From: Lachnospiraceae bacterium
GTDB taxonomy: Bacteria > Bacillota > Clostridia > Lachnospirales > Lachnospiraceae
Assembly (NCBI GenBank): GCA_029053015.1
Contig: JAIDHX010000018.1
Location: forward strand, 1-64,000
DNA: 64,000 nt
Direction of reading: 5' to 3'
A program made the translations under genes and the position numbers. Of this stretch, positions 45,328 to 53,089 are shown one piece after another. The notes under the pieces were generated by a model. That model did not search any database, was not told the DNA's origin, and worked only from the letters and a program-made list of their open reading frames with translations. Numbering within the stretch: the first letter of the stretch is position 1; every line of letters begins with the position of its first letter.

Positions 45328-45449
45328 CGCCTTGCCTCCTTTTCCCTTAAAACCATTTGCCTGTAGTTACGCCTTTATTGTAACCCCCAGCAAAACAGGC
45401 ACTGGTTTTGATCTGATGAAAATACTTCAATATAACTCCCATTTCTATA

Positions 45450-45478
45450 TTGACATACGTATTATTACGTGCTACAAT
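45450..45478 (+). promoter_or_regulatory. hicAB promoter with internal operator
   Basis: TTGACA (45450-45455), 17 bp, TACAAT (45473-45478). ACGTA-TTAT-TACGT at 45457-45470 is an exact inverted repeat filling the spacer, a typical site for autorepression by a HicB-type antitoxin. Confidence 0.8.
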
Positions 45479-45508
45479 ATTTTCAGATAAGGAAGGGAGA
45501 TACAAAAG

Positions 45509-45697
45509 ATGCCAATGACTTCACAGGAAATGATTAAATATCTAAAGAAAAACGGTTTTGAAAAAGTCAGCCAAAACGGTTCCCATATAAAGATGAGAAA
45601 TCCATCTTCTGATAAAACCGTAATCGTTCCTTATCATTCCAAAGACCTTAAAAAAGGACTGGAAACAGCAATACTGAAACAAGCTGGGTTAAAATGA
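45509..45697 (+). CDS. hicA: HicA-family mRNA interferase toxin
   Basis: A 62-residue toxin with the dsRBD-like HicA fold: MTSQEMIKYLKKNGFEKV, the catalytic histidine H26 in NGSHIKM, and TVIVPYHSKDLKKGLETAILKQAGL. It degrades mRNA in the free state. GGAAGGGAGATAC precedes the ATG. The stop overlaps the open frame of the antitoxin region. As part of a 6-kb integrated element the pair probably aids maintenance. Confidence 0.93.
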   Translation: MPMTSQEMIKYLKKNGFEKVSQNGSHIKMRNPSSDKTVIVPYHSKDLKKGLETAILKQAGLK

Positions 45698-45726
45698 CCC
45701 ATACTCTGAATATGGAGGCACATTGT

Positions 45727-46125
45727 ATGAACAAATTATTTTATCCCGCAATTTTCCACAAGGCAGAAGAAGGCGGATTTTGGGTAACATTTCCCGATAT
45801 TCCCGAATGCATGACACAGGGTGACAACATGCAGCACGCATATGAAATGACTGTTGAGGCACTCGGCCTCGCCTTAATAAGCCGCGAGGAAGAAAAACAA
45901 GAAATACCGGTTCCTTCCGAACCGGACAAAATTTCAACTGGTTCCGGCGAATTCTGTGTAGTAGTAGAATTTGATATGTTAGCTTACAAAAAACGTACCG
46001 GCACAAAAGCCGTCAAAAAAACATTAAGCATTCCGGAATGGTTAAATGAAGAAGCCATTGCACTCGGTGTAAACTTCTCTCAAGTACTGCAGGAGGCACT
46101 TATACAGAAGGTAGGGGCAAAATAA
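45727..46125 (+). CDS. hicB: HicB-family antitoxin
   Basis: A 132-residue protein. The N-terminal HicB fold (FYPAIFHKAEEGGFWVTFPDIPECMTQGD...AYEMTVEALGLAL) neutralises HicA, and a C-terminal ribbon-helix-helix (KKTLSIPEWLNEEAIALGVNFSQVLQEALI) binds the operator. ATG 45727 has a TGGAGGC site; the ATGA start at 45694 has none, though coupling to hicA from there is possible. Confidence 0.93.
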   Translation: MNKLFYPAIFHKAEEGGFWVTFPDIPECMTQGDNMQHAYEMTVEALGLALISREEEKQEIPVPSEPDKISTGSGEFCVVVEFDMLAYKKRTGTKAVKKTLSIPEWLNEEAIALGVNFSQVLQEALIQKVGAK

Positions 46126-46181
46126 GCATTCTGTTGCAGACTGTAACGCTTTGAAAACCATTTTTCCCACAAGGAGGTCCC

Positions 46182-47549
46182 ATGGAAAAACCAATCCGCT
46201 GCGCATTGTATGACCGCGTATCCACGGACATACAGGTAAAGGACGGTCTGTCGCTGGAAGCGCAGAAGCAGGCGCTCACAGAGTACGCACTCTCCCACAA
46301 CTACCAGATCGTCGGGTATTACTCGGATGAGGGCATAACTGCCCGCAAGAAAATGCAGAACCGGAGGGAACTGCAGCGGCTTTTAAACGACGTCAAAGCA
46401 GACAGGATAGACTTGATCCTTGTCACGAAGCTCGACCGCTGGTTCCGCAACATAAAGGACTACCACAATACGCAGGCAATCCTTGAAGCCCATGGCTGCA
46501 ACTGGAAAACCATTTTTGAAGAATATGACACTACCACGTCAAACGGACGCTTTGCCATCAACATCATGCTTTCCGTCAACGAAAATGAATGCGACAGGGA
46601 TTCCGAACGTATCAAATCTGTTTTTGCATATAAAAAGCGGAATAGGGAACATTTAAACGGACGGCCGGCATACGGCTACACCACGGATGAGCAGAAACAT
46701 CTGGTGAAGGATCCTGCTACCAGGCATATTGTAGAAGATATTTTCCGCACCTACTTTGACACCTACTCCAAAAAGGCAACCGTGCGGCGGATACAGGAAA
46801 CTTACGGAGAAACTTCACCGACTATGTACCAGATTAACCGTGTGCTTTCCAGCGAGACTTACACCGGGCTTAAATTTGGTATTGCCGGCTACTGTGAGCC
46901 CTACATAACACAGGAGCAGTTCCAAAAAATCAGGCAGGTGTCCGATTCCAAGATGATCCCCCACCAGACGGAGCCGTTCATCTTTTCCTCGATGATACGC
47001 TGTCCGGTATGCGGCAAGAATATGTCGGGGTTTGTGAGAAGACGGCAACTGAAGGACGGCAGCACAAGCGAATACAAACGCTACCGCTGTGGCGCCAAAT
47101 TTACGGAATTCCACAACGGCGCCTGCATTTCCGAATCCGTCGTAGAAAAATACCTGTTAGACAATATTGTACTCAGATTTAAAGAAACCATGATTGATTT
47201 GGAGAAAAACAGCCAGCGCCGCAATGGAAGCAGAAAGAATCAAGCCGCCGCAATACAGGCGGAAATGGAACGCCTGAACCTGCTCTTCCAAAAAGGAAGG
47301 ATTAAAGAAGACTACTACGACGAACAGTATGAACTGCTCTCTGCAAAGCTCGCGGCATGTGAACCGCCAAAGCAGACTATATCTCCGGAAACCTGCAGGA
47401 CGCTTGCAGCTACCTTTGAAGGCGACTGGATATCTCTTTACGAAAAACTGGACGCCGCCCATAAAAGAGCTTTTTGGAAGGGAATTATAAAAGAAATACA
47501 CGTTGATAAGGACAGCCACAAGATAAGCGGCTTTACTTTTTATCTGTAG
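46182..47549 (+). CDS. Large serine recombinase (element integrase)
   Basis: The 455-residue recombinase has a resolvase catalytic domain with nucleophile S14 in YDRVSTD and the arginines of LDRWFRNIKD. A recombinase domain (AYGYTTDEQKHLVKDPATRHIVEDIFRTYF) and a zinc ribbon (CPVCGKNMSGF...YRCGAKFTEFHNGACISE) follow, then a coiled-coil segment (~345-400) and the SEKRA-like end (AHKRAFWKGIIKEIHVD). It is the obvious enzyme for inserting and, with a directionality factor, excising the element. AAGGAGGTCCC precedes the ATG. The gene ends 24 bp from attR. Confidence 0.95.
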   Translation: MEKPIRCALYDRVSTDIQVKDGLSLEAQKQALTEYALSHNYQIVGYYSDEGITARKKMQNRRELQRLLNDVKADRIDLILVTKLDRWFRNIKDYHNTQAILEAHGCNWKTIFEEYDTTTSNGRFAINIMLSVNENECDRDSERIKSVFAYKKRNREHLNGRPAYGYTTDEQKHLVKDPATRHIVEDIFRTYFDTYSKKATVRRIQETYGETSPTMYQINRVLSSETYTGLKFGIAGYCEPYITQEQFQKIRQVSDSKMIPHQTEPFIFSSMIRCPVCGKNMSGFVRRRQLKDGSTSEYKRYRCGAKFTEFHNGACISESVVEKYLLDNIVLRFKETMIDLEKNSQRRNGSRKNQAAAIQAEMERLNLLFQKGRIKEDYYDEQYELLSAKLAACEPPKQTISPETCRTLAATFEGDWISLYEKLDAAHKRAFWKGIIKEIHVDKDSHKISGFTFYL

Positions 47550-47551
47550 TG

Positions 47552-47578
47552 GTGCAGTAATCCATATCACTCTGTTGA
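47552..47578. other. attR-like junction of the 6.1-kb element
   Basis: GTGCAGTAA (47552-47560) is the inverted partner of the attL arm, and GTTGA (47574-47578) is the shared core. Codons of the split lipoprotein gene resume at 47579. Confidence 0.75.
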
Positions 47579-48002
47579 ATTCGAACCTCACGCTACTTCC
47601 CTGGAACAGAAGGGGGACGGCTATGTTGTTGCCTCTCTGGGAACAGATTCCGGCTATGTGCCTTACACCGCTTTTTCGGCAAAAGCAAGCTATATCAAGG
47701 ATCATCCGGAAATTATTCAGGCGTTTACCAACGCACTGCAAAAGGGAATGGATTATGTCAATTCCCACACACCGGAGGAAATTGCCAAAGTCATAAAGCC
47801 CCAGTTTGAAGAAACAGATTTGGATACGCTGACCATCATTATAAACAGATACTACGAGCAGGACACATGGAAGGAAGATTTGATTTTCAGTGAGGATGCC
47901 TTCACGCTGCTTCAGAATATTCTGGAGGAATCCGGCGTGCTTTCAGAGCGCGTTCCTTATGACGTGCTTGTAGACACCTCTTTTGCGGAAAAAGCAAAAT
48001 AA
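47579..48002 (+). pseudogene. 3' part of the split ABC substrate-binding gene
   Basis: From the junction the frame reads (GA)A-TTC-GAA and continues FEPHATSLEQKGDGYVVASL, then SGYVPYTAFSAKASYIKDHPEIIQAFTNALQKG to TAA at 48000-48002. It supplies the C-terminal lobe of the NMT1/SsuA-like protein begun at 40867. An internal GTG at 47658 could in theory start a 114-residue fragment, but no ribosome site supports it. Confidence 0.88.
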
Positions 48003-48045
48003 TTCGACAACGCAAAAACGCATCTCGCGCATATCTATTGTCATA

Positions 48046-48084
48046 AAAGAACCGGCACAGGCAATCAGCCTGCGCCGGTTTATC
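48046..48084. terminator. Bidirectional terminator after the split gene
   Basis: ACCGGCACAGGC-AATCA-GCCTGCGCCGGT (one A-C mismatch). The minus-strand tail TTCTTTTATG is the better U-run and ends the PHP gene's transcript. Confidence 0.75.
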
Positions 48085-48103
48085 ATGTAAGCCTCTCTCT
48101 TAT

Positions 48104-48823
48104 TTACAGCCTGTCCGGCTTTACAATTTTTCCAAGATTATTCAAATCATAATTTAAGACCAGCTCCTTCGGAAATCCCGCTTCTTCCAGAACCGCCAGT
48201 ACTTTCGAAAAATCTCCTATGGTGTAACAGATATGGCTGTCCGTTCCCAGAAGAACCGGCGTCTCATACCGCTCACACCAATAGAGCAGCTCCTTGATAT
48301 TTTCCCGCGCGTTTTTTCTGGGGGCAAGGGGATTCAGGGAGGAATTGTTGATTTCAATCGCAGTCCCGGTCTCTTTTGCAGCACGCACCAGTTTTTCACG
48401 GTCAAGAGGATATCGGCTGTCATCCGGATGTCCAAGCACAGTCACATGGGGATTCTGCATTGCCAAAATGGAAGCCTTTGTATTTTCTTCTATCGTACCC
48501 GGACGGCAGCACTGTATATGCATACTGGCAATTACATAGTCCATCTGCTTTAAGAGTCCTTCTTCCAAATCCAGTCCACCGTCATAGTCACAGATATTGG
48601 CTTCCACACCGCAAAAAAGACGTAAACCATCATATTCTCTTGGAATACAGCGATAGTTGGAAAAAAAGAAAACATGCGGGCCTCCCGGTATTGTCGGTCC
48701 ATGCTCACTGAGTCCCAGCGCACGCAGCCCTCTTTCCTTTGCCGCCTCAATATTTTCCTTCAGGGTACTGTACCCGTGCCCGCTCGCCATTGTATGCGTA
48801 TGCATATCCATAATGGGGGTCAT
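48104..48823 (-). CDS. PHP-domain phosphatase/hydrolase (YcdX-like)
   Basis: A 239-residue PHP-family metal hydrolase. Metal ligands are visible in DMHTHTMASGHG, LGLSEHGP, GVEANI, MHIQ, LGHPDDSRYP and GTDSHICYTIGDF. Related YcdX proteins hold a trinuclear zinc site and act on phosphoesters; the substrate is unknown. AGGAGCGGAT precedes ATG 48823. The DUF1836 gene precedes it by 45 bp on the same strand, so they may share a transcript. Confidence 0.88.
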   Translation of the reverse strand: MTPIMDMHTHTMASGHGYSTLKENIEAAKERGLRALGLSEHGPTIPGGPHVFFFSNYRCIPREYDGLRLFCGVEANICDYDGGLDLEEGLLKQMDYVIASMHIQCCRPGTIEENTKASILAMQNPHVTVLGHPDDSRYPLDREKLVRAAKETGTAIEINNSSLNPLAPRKNARENIKELLYWCERYETPVLLGTDSHICYTIGDFSKVLAVLEEAGFPKELVLNYDLNNLGKIVKPDRL

Positions 48824-48868
48824 ATCCGCTCCTGTCTGCGCATCCTGTGCACGTGCAAATTGAGAAAT

Positions 48869-49477
48869 CTATTTCTTTTCCGCTTCTCCATCACGCAAAT
48901 CATCCACCAGTTTTTCAATCAGCAGTTTTTTCACGTATACGTCAAAGCTCAGCAGACAGATAAAAGAAAACTTTTTGAGAAACGCACGATCCTGCTCAGG
49001 CGCATCCGCAAAGGTTTTATCCGCCGTCTTAAACTTATCGAGCACGTCCTGCTTCAAGTGCTGCATCTGCTCTTCTTCCATACCGAATACTTCTCTGTAG
49101 ACGCTCTCTAAATTAAACTCTTCTTCCGTTTTAAAAAACTCTTTTGTAATCGGCTTCAGCAATGTCTGAATATCGCTGATGGAAAGAATGTTCTTATAGT
49201 AATAAATAAATATTAAAAGAAGCATATGCTCCTTATTGTATTTCTTCTTTTCAGGCGGGGGCAGCAGATCATTCTTGGCATAGTTGTTTATCATGGTCTT
49301 TGTCAGAATTTTATCTTCGCCCGGATTTCTGGTCTTATGCCGCAGACGGTCGTCCATAAATGTGGTCACCTGATCCATATATAAATCAATATTGGGAATA
49401 TCCTCAGGCTTAATATATTCCACCTTTGCAAGGTTGTCCAATATAGAATGAAGCAGCTCTTCCGTGTTTGTTGTCAT
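48869..49477 (-). CDS. DUF1836-family protein
   Basis: A 202-residue cytoplasmic protein with an MerR-like helix-turn-helix flavour at ~55-75 (KILTKTMINNYAKNDLLPPPEKKKYNKEHM), typical of DUF1836 proteins of Firmicutes, and a helical remainder. Function unknown, probably transcriptional. ATG 49477 is chosen (GGGGAGAG site); the frame also opens one codon earlier at TTG. Confidence 0.85.
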   Translation of the reverse strand: MTTNTEELLHSILDNLAKVEYIKPEDIPNIDLYMDQVTTFMDDRLRHKTRNPGEDKILTKTMINNYAKNDLLPPPEKKKYNKEHMLLLIFIYYYKNILSISDIQTLLKPITKEFFKTEEEFNLESVYREVFGMEEEQMQHLKQDVLDKFKTADKTFADAPEQDRAFLKKFSFICLLSFDVYVKKLLIEKLVDDLRDGEAEKK

Positions 49478-49543
49478 CAACTCTCTCCCCTTCTCTGGCA
49501 GGTTCTGCCTGCCGTCTCATATGCCGGGACGACTACTGTATAT

Positions 49544-49572
49544 ATTATATAGTAATGAATACTACATGACAA
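49544..49572 (-). promoter_or_regulatory. Promoter of DUF1836-PHP genes
   Basis: Minus strand TTGTCA (49567-49572), 17 bp, TATAAT (49544-49549), 67 bp upstream of the DUF1836 ATG. Confidence 0.75.
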
Positions 49573-49678
49573 GATTTTTCTGTATGATTTTCGAAAAACT
49601 TCTCTGCCGCAATTTTTACAAGATGTTTCAAAAAGGCTTTACTTTAAAACTTTAGTATGATAAAATTTCATAGTCAAG

Positions 49679-49696
49679 ACTGTAAAATTTTACAGT
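49679..49696. promoter_or_regulatory. 18-bp palindromic operator upstream of the YerC-like gene
   Basis: ACTGTAAAATTTTACAGT is a perfect palindrome 27 bp before the repressor ATG. The position suggests autoregulation by this TrpR-fold protein. Confidence 0.6.
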
Positions 49697-49723
49697 GTAA
49701 AAGTAAACAGTGAGGTAATCGTT

Positions 49724-50014
49724 ATGAACAAAAAACTAAAAACAGATGCCGTGGACTACCTGTTTGATGCCATTTTAAGTCTGAAAAACCGGGATGAATG
49801 TTACAGTTTTTTTGAAGACCTTTGTACCGTAAACGAACTACTGTCATTATCCCAGCGTTTTGAAGTGGCAGCCATGCTGAAAAGCCGCAAAACCTATCTT
49901 GAGATTGCCGACAAAACCGGCGCCTCAACAGCTACCATCAGCCGCGTAAACCGGTCACTCAATTATGGAAATGACGGCTACGATTTGGTTTTTGACAGAA
50001 TCGACAAAAAATAA
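49724..50014 (+). CDS. YerC/YecD-type TrpR-related repressor
   Basis: A 96-residue all-helical protein of the TrpR superfamily: LFDAILSLKNRDECYSFFEDLCTVNELLSLSQRFEVAAML, then the HTH KTYLEIADKTGASTATISRVNRSL. The family's targets and ligand are poorly known; the tryptophan-pocket residues are not obvious here. GTGAGGTAATC precedes the ATG. A strong terminator follows. Confidence 0.9.
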   Translation: MNKKLKTDAVDYLFDAILSLKNRDECYSFFEDLCTVNELLSLSQRFEVAAMLKSRKTYLEIADKTGASTATISRVNRSLNYGNDGYDLVFDRIDKK

Positions 50015-50020
50015 GATATA

Positions 50021-50062
50021 CAAAAATAAGAAGGGTTGTCAGCGACAATCCTTCTTATTTTT
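50021..50062. terminator. Bidirectional terminator
   Basis: AATAAGAAGGGTTGTC-AGC-GACAATCCTTCTTATT with TTTT on both sides. It lies between the YerC-like gene and the converging bactofilin gene. Confidence 0.85.
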
Positions 50063-50075
50063 AATGCAAAAGCTT

Positions 50076-50570
50076 TTACAGTTCCATTTTATCCGTACCC
50101 ATGGAAGCGGCAGCCAGAATCTCATCGTCATCATCGCCTGCCTCTTCTGCTTCTCTCAACGCTTCCCTGATGGCCTCTTTTGCAGATTTCTTTCCGGCTC
50201 TGCTTTCTCTTGCCGGATGTTTTTTAATTTTCACATCATCCTGATTCATATCGCATCTGCCCTGGAAAATTGCCTTTTCGTCAATCACAATCAAGGTTGT
50301 TTTGATATCCCCCATTAACCTTGCCGTGGAAGTCAGTTCTGTTCTCAAGGAAGCGTTGACATTTCCGATTATCTCTCCGCCAATAATCACGGATGTCACA
50401 TCCAGATTTCCATGGATTTTACCTGCCGCGCCGATAATCAGATTGCCTGCCACCGTCACATTTCCCTCAATAGTGCCATCCAGCCTGACTGAGCCGCCTG
50501 CTTTGAAATCTCCTTCCACAACGGAATCCTTACCAATAATAGTTGTAATTGCTGTCTCTGATTTTTTCAT
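50076..50570 (-). CDS. Bactofilin
   Basis: A 164-residue polymer-forming cytoskeletal protein. The right-handed beta-helix has regular IxGxV turns (VVEGDFKAGGSVRLDGTIEGNVTVAGNLIIGAAGKIHGNLDVTSVIIGGEIIGNV), followed by an acidic, Lys-containing tail. ATG 50570 follows GAGGAAAAGT; the open frame extends to 50633 without a site. It lies downstream of a LytM-like membrane protein, the classic bactofilin-M23 pairing that shapes the cell wall. Confidence 0.92.
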   Translation of the reverse strand: MKKSETAITTIIGKDSVVEGDFKAGGSVRLDGTIEGNVTVAGNLIIGAAGKIHGNLDVTSVIIGGEIIGNVNASLRTELTSTARLMGDIKTTLIVIDEKAIFQGRCDMNQDDVKIKKHPARESRAGKKSAKEAIREALREAEEAGDDDDEILAAASMGTDKMEL

Positions 50571-50661
50571 ACTTTTCCTCATTTCTGCACTGCCCTTTTT
50601 ATTCTTACATCCTGCATCGCAGCGCTGACACAAAATGTTCCTGCCGCTTTACACGGCGTTT

Positions 50662-51375
50662 TTAACCGTTGATTGACAACATATCTGTAGGTTTGATATA
50701 CTCGCCATCCTTCATAATCTGATAGACAAGCTGTTTATTGTCATTCCCTACAAGGAACAGGGTTCTCCCCTGTGCCACTTCATCACCCGCCTTTACCTGT
50801 GCTTCTCCTCCGTTGCGATAGATGGAAACATAACCGTTTCCATGGTCTATTACAATTCTGTATCCGTAGGTTTCATCTTCCTCTACCGCTGTAACCGTAC
50901 CTTTTGCCGAAGCTACTACAGCAATGCCCTCTGTTGCAGTAAAAATCACCATAGGTTCGCCTTCCGTCACTTCTTCGATAGACGCGCCGCCGGTAAGCGG
51001 ATACTCCGTCGGCAGGCTTTGCTGGGAAAGTTCCTCCTGCAGCGCCTCCGCAGTCTCTGCCTGTGCATTGACCGCTGTACTCAGGGCTTCTATCTTTACG
51101 TTCAATGACTCTATCTCTGCCTCCAGACGGCCTTTTTCTTCCTCCAGGGACGCAATCACTGCCTTTTGCTCATCATCATGCGCTCTGTTCATCTCCCATA
51201 TCTGCCCCTCATATGCAATATAGCCTATGAGACCGCCGAACAGACAGCAGAGAACCAGCATAAGCAGCCGTGCCACCATGGGTCGTATTCTTATCTGCCT
51301 TGTTTTTGCATTTACGGCATCAGTTGTCAGTATCACTATACGGCTTACTTTTCTCTTGTGCTTCCTTCTTGCCAT
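50662..51375 (-). CDS. Membrane LytM/M23-like protein lacking catalytic residues
   Basis: A 237-residue protein. It has a basic N-terminus, a membrane helix (VARLLMLVLCCLFGGLIGYIAY, ~35-56), a coiled coil (KAVIASLEEEKGRLEAEIESLNVKIEAL) and a C-terminal M23/LytM barrel (GTVTAVEEDETYGYRIVIDHGNGYVSIYRNGGEAQVKAGDEVAQG). The zinc ligands of active M23 enzymes (H-x3-D and HxH) are not visible: the usual HTVYAH-type strand reads VSIYRN and the last motif is YQIMKDG. It is therefore likely a structural partner or activator. Operon with bactofilin. GGAGGTGAC precedes the ATG. Confidence 0.85.
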   Translation of the reverse strand: MARRKHKRKVSRIVILTTDAVNAKTRQIRIRPMVARLLMLVLCCLFGGLIGYIAYEGQIWEMNRAHDDEQKAVIASLEEEKGRLEAEIESLNVKIEALSTAVNAQAETAEALQEELSQQSLPTEYPLTGGASIEEVTEGEPMVIFTATEGIAVVASAKGTVTAVEEDETYGYRIVIDHGNGYVSIYRNGGEAQVKAGDEVAQGRTLFLVGNDNKQLVYQIMKDGEYIKPTDMLSING

Positions 51376-51500
51376 AAAAAGTCACCTCCAGTAAACTCTA
51401 ATTATTTTACCACAAGTGACTTTTTGAAACAATGTTTATTTAACATTTTTGTAACATTTGGACAAAATTTTGCTAACATTTTATGTAAAACATACGCTTT

Positions 51501-52550
51501 TTACATGTTCAATGCCATATCGCCCTGGAAAATCCATCCTTTTTTACGCATAAATTCCGATATCAGCAACGTAAGCGCAGCAGGAAGGACAAAATGCATC
51601 AGAAGAATCAGCCCCAGGGCGCCAATTCCTGTCATGCCTGCTTCTGTCATCGCGCCATAAGCGGCAATCTGCCCCACGAAGCCGGCGGAACCCATGCCGG
51701 AGCCGACCGGCGTACTCACCATGCCAAACACTGCAGAAGCAATCGGTCCCAAGATCGCGCTGGACAAAATCGCCGGTATCCATATCACCGGTTTTTTTAC
51801 GATATTGGGCACCTGAAGCATGGAGGTGCCGACCCCCTGCGCCACAAGCCCGCCCAGCTTATTTTCTCTGTAACTTGCTACAGCAAAACCGACCATATTG
51901 CAGCAGCAGCCGATTGTCGCCGCACCTGCCGCCAATCCGCTGATACTCATGGAGATGCCGATTGCCGCCGAACTGATGGGCAGCGTCAGAATCATTCCCA
52001 TCAGGACGGAAACCGCAATTCCACCTAGAATCGGATGTGCCTCCACATTGACATTGACCAGATTGCCCAGCCATGTCATAAATACGGAAATATACGGTCC
52101 TGCGACAAGGCCTGTTATCGCACCGGAAACAATTGAAACAAAGGGCGTTACAATGATATCCACCTTTGTGCGTCCCGCTACAAGATGTCCTACCTTTATC
52201 GCCACAAGAGCGGCGATAAAAGCGCCCAGCGGTTCTCCGGGTGCGCCCAGCTTAAAGGCTTCCATCGCTGCTACCGCAGGAAATGCGCCTATCATGCCGG
52301 TTACTGCCGCAGACACAGTCACAAGCGGTCCTTCCTTATACTTACATGCCACTCCTACTCCAATGCCGGCTCCCGTCAGACTCTTCGCCACATTTGCCAT
52401 CGCCACCAGATAGCTTCCCACCGTTCCTCCAATCAGGGCTCCGAACTGGGCGATTATCGTACCTATTATCAGTGTGGAAAACAAACCAAGCGCCATACCG
52501 GATAATCCGTCAATAAATATGTTGTTTAAAATCTCTTTGACTTTTTTCAT
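51501..52550 (-). CDS. PTS-like EIIC membrane transporter (PTS_IIC_2 family)
   Basis: A 349-residue integral membrane protein with about ten hydrophobic segments and long Gly/Ala runs (LSGMALGLFSTLIIGTIIAQFGALIGGTVGSYLV; TGLVAGPYISVFMTWLGNLV). It matches the stand-alone EIIC-like family often seen in Firmicutes without EIIA/EIIB partners, and none are encoded here. The substrate is unknown. ATG 52550 is selected over 52613 because it follows AAGGA and starts the conserved KKVKEILNN. Confidence 0.82.
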   Translation of the reverse strand: MKKVKEILNNIFIDGLSGMALGLFSTLIIGTIIAQFGALIGGTVGSYLVAMANVAKSLTGAGIGVGVACKYKEGPLVTVSAAVTGMIGAFPAVAAMEAFKLGAPGEPLGAFIAALVAIKVGHLVAGRTKVDIIVTPFVSIVSGAITGLVAGPYISVFMTWLGNLVNVNVEAHPILGGIAVSVLMGMILTLPISSAAIGISMSISGLAAGAATIGCCCNMVGFAVASYRENKLGGLVAQGVGTSMLQVPNIVKKPVIWIPAILSSAILGPIASAVFGMVSTPVGSGMGSAGFVGQIAAYGAMTEAGMTGIGALGLILLMHFVLPAALTLLISEFMRKKGWIFQGDMALNM

Positions 52551-52683
52551 TTTCAACTGTCCTTCCTCTGCTGTGTACTCATCTGTCTTGTCAGCCACAG
52601 AAGAAATTATCACAATATAAAATAAAAATCAAGTCTTTCTCTTTACTTTTTTCCATTTATATGCTATTCTACTTATGCTGTAA

Positions 52684-52701
52684 GTGTACGATAACGTACA
52701 C
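52684..52701. promoter_or_regulatory. Inverted repeat in the csp leader
   Basis: GTGTACG-ATAA-CGTACAC, an exact 7+7 repeat 33 bp before the csp ATG. It could be an operator or an RNA hairpin affecting cold induction. A weak promoter lies just upstream (TTTACT, 17 bp, TATTCT). Confidence 0.5.
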
Positions 52702-52733
52702 AAGACTTGATTTATATTTTTGGAGGTAGCACA

Positions 52734-52934
52734 ATGAACAAAGGTACAGTAAAGTGGTTCAACAACCAAAAGGGCTATGGTTTCATCTCTGATGAAGCTG
52801 GCAATGATGTATTCGTACATTATTCAGGGCTGAACATGGAAGGCTTCAAGTCTCTTGAAGAAGGCCAGGCAGTTGAGTACGAAGTAATCAATGGCGAAAA
52901 AGGACCTCAGGCTGTAAACGTAACCAAGTTATAA
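52734..52934 (+). CDS. csp: Cold-shock protein (CspA family)
   Basis: A 66-residue OB-fold RNA chaperone with both RNA-binding motifs: KGYGFIS and VFVHY. It starts [14 protein letters not shown] 52734 follows TGGAGGTAGC; the open frame extends nine codons upstream without support. Monocistronic with its own terminator. Confidence 0.96.
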   Translation: MNKGTVKWFNNQKGYGFISDEAGNDVFVHYSGLNMEGFKSLEEGQAVEYEVINGEKGPQAVNVTKL

Positions 52935-53038
52935 TGTTTTTTCATTATAACAACCCATAATCAATATCACGATGTACCATTCTTACATGTAAAAATTTTA
53001 CTTTGTATTTTTGTTTACAATATCGTTTTATCGGGTTA

Positions 53039-53078
53039 GAAAAAGAACCAATCAAAGATTGGTTCTTTTTTTATTCTT
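53039..53078. terminator. Bidirectional terminator between csp and hisA-type gene
   Basis: AAAAGAACCAATC-AAA-GATTGGTTCTTTT followed by T-runs in both directions. Confidence 0.88.
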
Positions 53079-53089
53079 TCTTTTTCCTT

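Larger units (their letters stand above)
41439..47578. mobile_element. 6,140-bp integrated element with large serine recombinase
   Basis: The element is bounded by GTTGA repeats and removes cleanly in silico to restore the lipoprotein gene. The recombinase gene is at the right end, 29 bp from the junction. Cargo: a 101-residue protein, a 2TM-GAF-like protein, two related XRE regulators, a 45-residue ORF, a broken XRE gene, a coiled-coil surface protein and HicAB. There are no replication, relaxase or virion genes, so it is a small mobilisable island or satellite rather than a phage or ICE. Confidence 0.88.

Noticed and set aside
41441-47571. Shared AGTG/CACT blocks next to the GTTGA cores as attachment arms
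   Set aside because: They are 6.5 and 3.5 bp from the core centre, so not symmetric; only the TTACNGCAC arms are equidistant.
47658-48002. Independent 114-residue gene
   Set aside because: It is the C-terminal part of the split substrate-binding protein; the frame continues upstream to the element junction and there is no ribosome site at the GTG.
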